Shown here: in pieces, positions 5,374-6,350 of the stretch
Numbering within the stretch: position 1 is the stretch's first letter
Layout: every line of letters begins with the position of its first letter
Origin: JBLHKE01 sp047619485
Lineage (GTDB): Bacteria > Verrucomicrobiota > Verrucomicrobiia > Verrucomicrobiales > DEV007
Direction of reading: 5' to 3'
Assembly: GCA_047619485.1 (NCBI GenBank)
Contig: JBLHKE010000464.1
Location: 1-6,350 of the forward strand
DNA: 6,350 nucleotides
Position numbers and translations under genes: made by a program
The notes under the pieces: model-generated
The model's input: the letters and a program-made list of their open reading frames with translations, nothing else
Databases searched by the model: none
Told to the model about the DNA's origin: nothing

Positions 5374-6350
5374 CTACTCGTGGCGGAACTCATTGATGTA
5401 GACGAATGCCAAAACGCCGGAGACGAAGAAGCCTTTGCCGACGCCCTCGAGTGCGTAGTCGAGTGAGTAGTAGCGCAGCGCGAAGATCCAGGCCGCGCCG
5501 ACGACCAGCGAGATCCCGATGACAAACACGCCGAGTGGGGAGACGTCGTGACGTAGCGATCCGCGCGCTTCGCCGATTTTCTTGAAGTAGTATTTGATGG
5601 TGAGGACGAGGATGAGGAAGGAGAAAATGTCGAACTGGTCACTCAATTGTGGGACGAGGATGAAGGCGTCGTAGACACCGTGGATCAGAACCACGGCGAC
5701 GAAGGTTGCGACCATCTCTTCCCAGCAGCGTTTTGGGTAATGATAGAAGCGGCAAAGCGCTAGGCCGAGCAGACCGGTGAGGGAGATGTGCAGGAAGGCC
5801 GCACTGACCATCCGCGGGAAGGCTTCCTTCGGGCCGGCGCTATCGAAGTAGCCGATGTTTTCGACCGTCGCGAACCCCAGTCCAACACAGCCGGCGGCAA
5901 TCAAGATCTCGAGCGTGGTGCGGCGCTTGGCGATGAAGGGGACGAAGGGCAGGAACAGGATGATCTTTGCGAGTTCCTCGCGCAGGCCGATGCCGCTGAT
6001 GCAGTAGATGAGGTCGTTGACCAACTCGCCATTCTGCACGAAGCCGAAAACCTCCTCCTGCCAGACGATGAAAACGCGCGTCAGGGGGACCGACAAGCAG
6101 CCAGCGATGAGCGCTAGCCCGAACAGTAGCAGCACTGGGGATCGCAAGCGATCGACGCCACCGAGCTTTGAGAGGATGATGAACCACACGAGGCTGGCGA
6201 GGATCCCGAGGGGCAGGGCGCGTTTCGAGAAGATCTCGGTTTCTAGTCGGAAGGTACCCGAGGCGAGCAAGCCGAGGTCGGGGAGGCGGGTGCCGAGCTG
6301 CACTGCGTATCTCGGAGAGACCAGTTTGCGGAAGCTATCGGCCTCCAGCA
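5374..6350 (-). CDS. PrsW-family intramembrane metalloprotease (N-terminus may lie outside window)
   Basis: This is a predicted multi-pass inner-membrane zinc protease of the PrsW type. Bacillus PrsW cleaves the anti-sigma factor RsiW; the substrate here is unknown. Numbering from the GTG at 6303 (309 residues), the family motifs appear in order: EELAK at 109-113, ATVEN at 145-149 with Glu148, His172 in a hydrophobic segment, and HGVYD at 208-212. Hydrophobic segments lie near 30-47, 54-72, 97-125, 132-151, 164-186, 196-216, 226-238, 256-276 and 289-305, giving about eight or nine membrane passes. The GTG has no clear ribosome site, and the frame stays open to the right edge (residues LEADSFRKLVSPRYA), so the real start is probably outside and an extra N-terminal part is possible. 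All catalytic-type residues are present, so it should be active. The small secreted-protein gene follows 52 bp downstream. Family call is firm; the role is not known. Confidence 0.85.
   Translation of the reverse strand, partial: LEADSFRKLVSPRYAVQLGTRLPDLGLLASGTFRLETEIFSKRALPLGILASLVWFIILSKLGGVDRLRSPVLLLFGLALIAGCLSVPLTRVFIVWQEEVFGFVQNGELVNDLIYCISGIGLREELAKIILFLPFVPFIAKRRTTLEILIAAGCVGLGFATVENIGYFDSAGPKEAFPRMVSAAFLHISLTGLLGLALCRFYHYPKRCWEEMVATFVAVVLIHGVYDAFILVPQLSDQFDIFSFLILVLTIKYYFKKIGEARGSLRHDVSPLGVFVIGISLVVGAAWIFALRYYSLDYALEGVGKGFFVSGVLAFVYINEFRHE

Overview
The window looks like a piece of a chromosome from the Planctomycetes–Verrucomicrobia–Chlamydiae (PVC) group, most likely Verrucomicrobiota. 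Three things suggest this. The UvrA is double-length, a layout known from Chlamydia. There is a small secreted protein with a DxNxDxxxD loop and a 'THYGW' motif, a style I associate with Verrucomicrobiota. Coding G+C is about 57-58% in the lines I counted. The assignment is inference, because there is no rRNA or other phylogenetic marker here.

Layout. Bases 3-4490 (+) hold the C-terminal ~1,495 codons of a giant UvrA whose start lies left of the window. It carries most of a first UvrA copy followed by a complete second copy, giving three full ATPase cassettes and the end of a fourth. Bases 4487-4569 form a nested inverted-repeat element of two near-identical 20-bp palindromes inside 13-bp arms, and its left arm contains the uvrA stop codon. 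Bases 4570-4718 have no convincing gene, only a (GAGATG)3 tract and a short G/C-rich hairpin segment. Bases 4719-5321 (-) hold one small secreted-protein gene split by an in-frame TGA, either a recent pseudogene or two short cistrons. Bases 5374-6350 (-) hold a PrsW-like multi-pass membrane metalloprotease that is open at the right edge. The two minus-strand genes run in the same direction with a 52-bp gap and converge on uvrA.

Function. UvrA is the damage-recognition ATPase of nucleotide excision repair, loading UvrB with UvrC acting later. Neither uvrB nor uvrC is in the window. The minus-strand pair belongs to the envelope (an exported small protein and an intramembrane protease), and nothing in the sequence links it to repair. 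I see no defence system, CRISPR array, tRNA, rRNA or intact transposon. The points most worth following are the unequal decay of the duplicated UvrA halves, the split secreted gene, and the palindromic element at the uvrA terminus.
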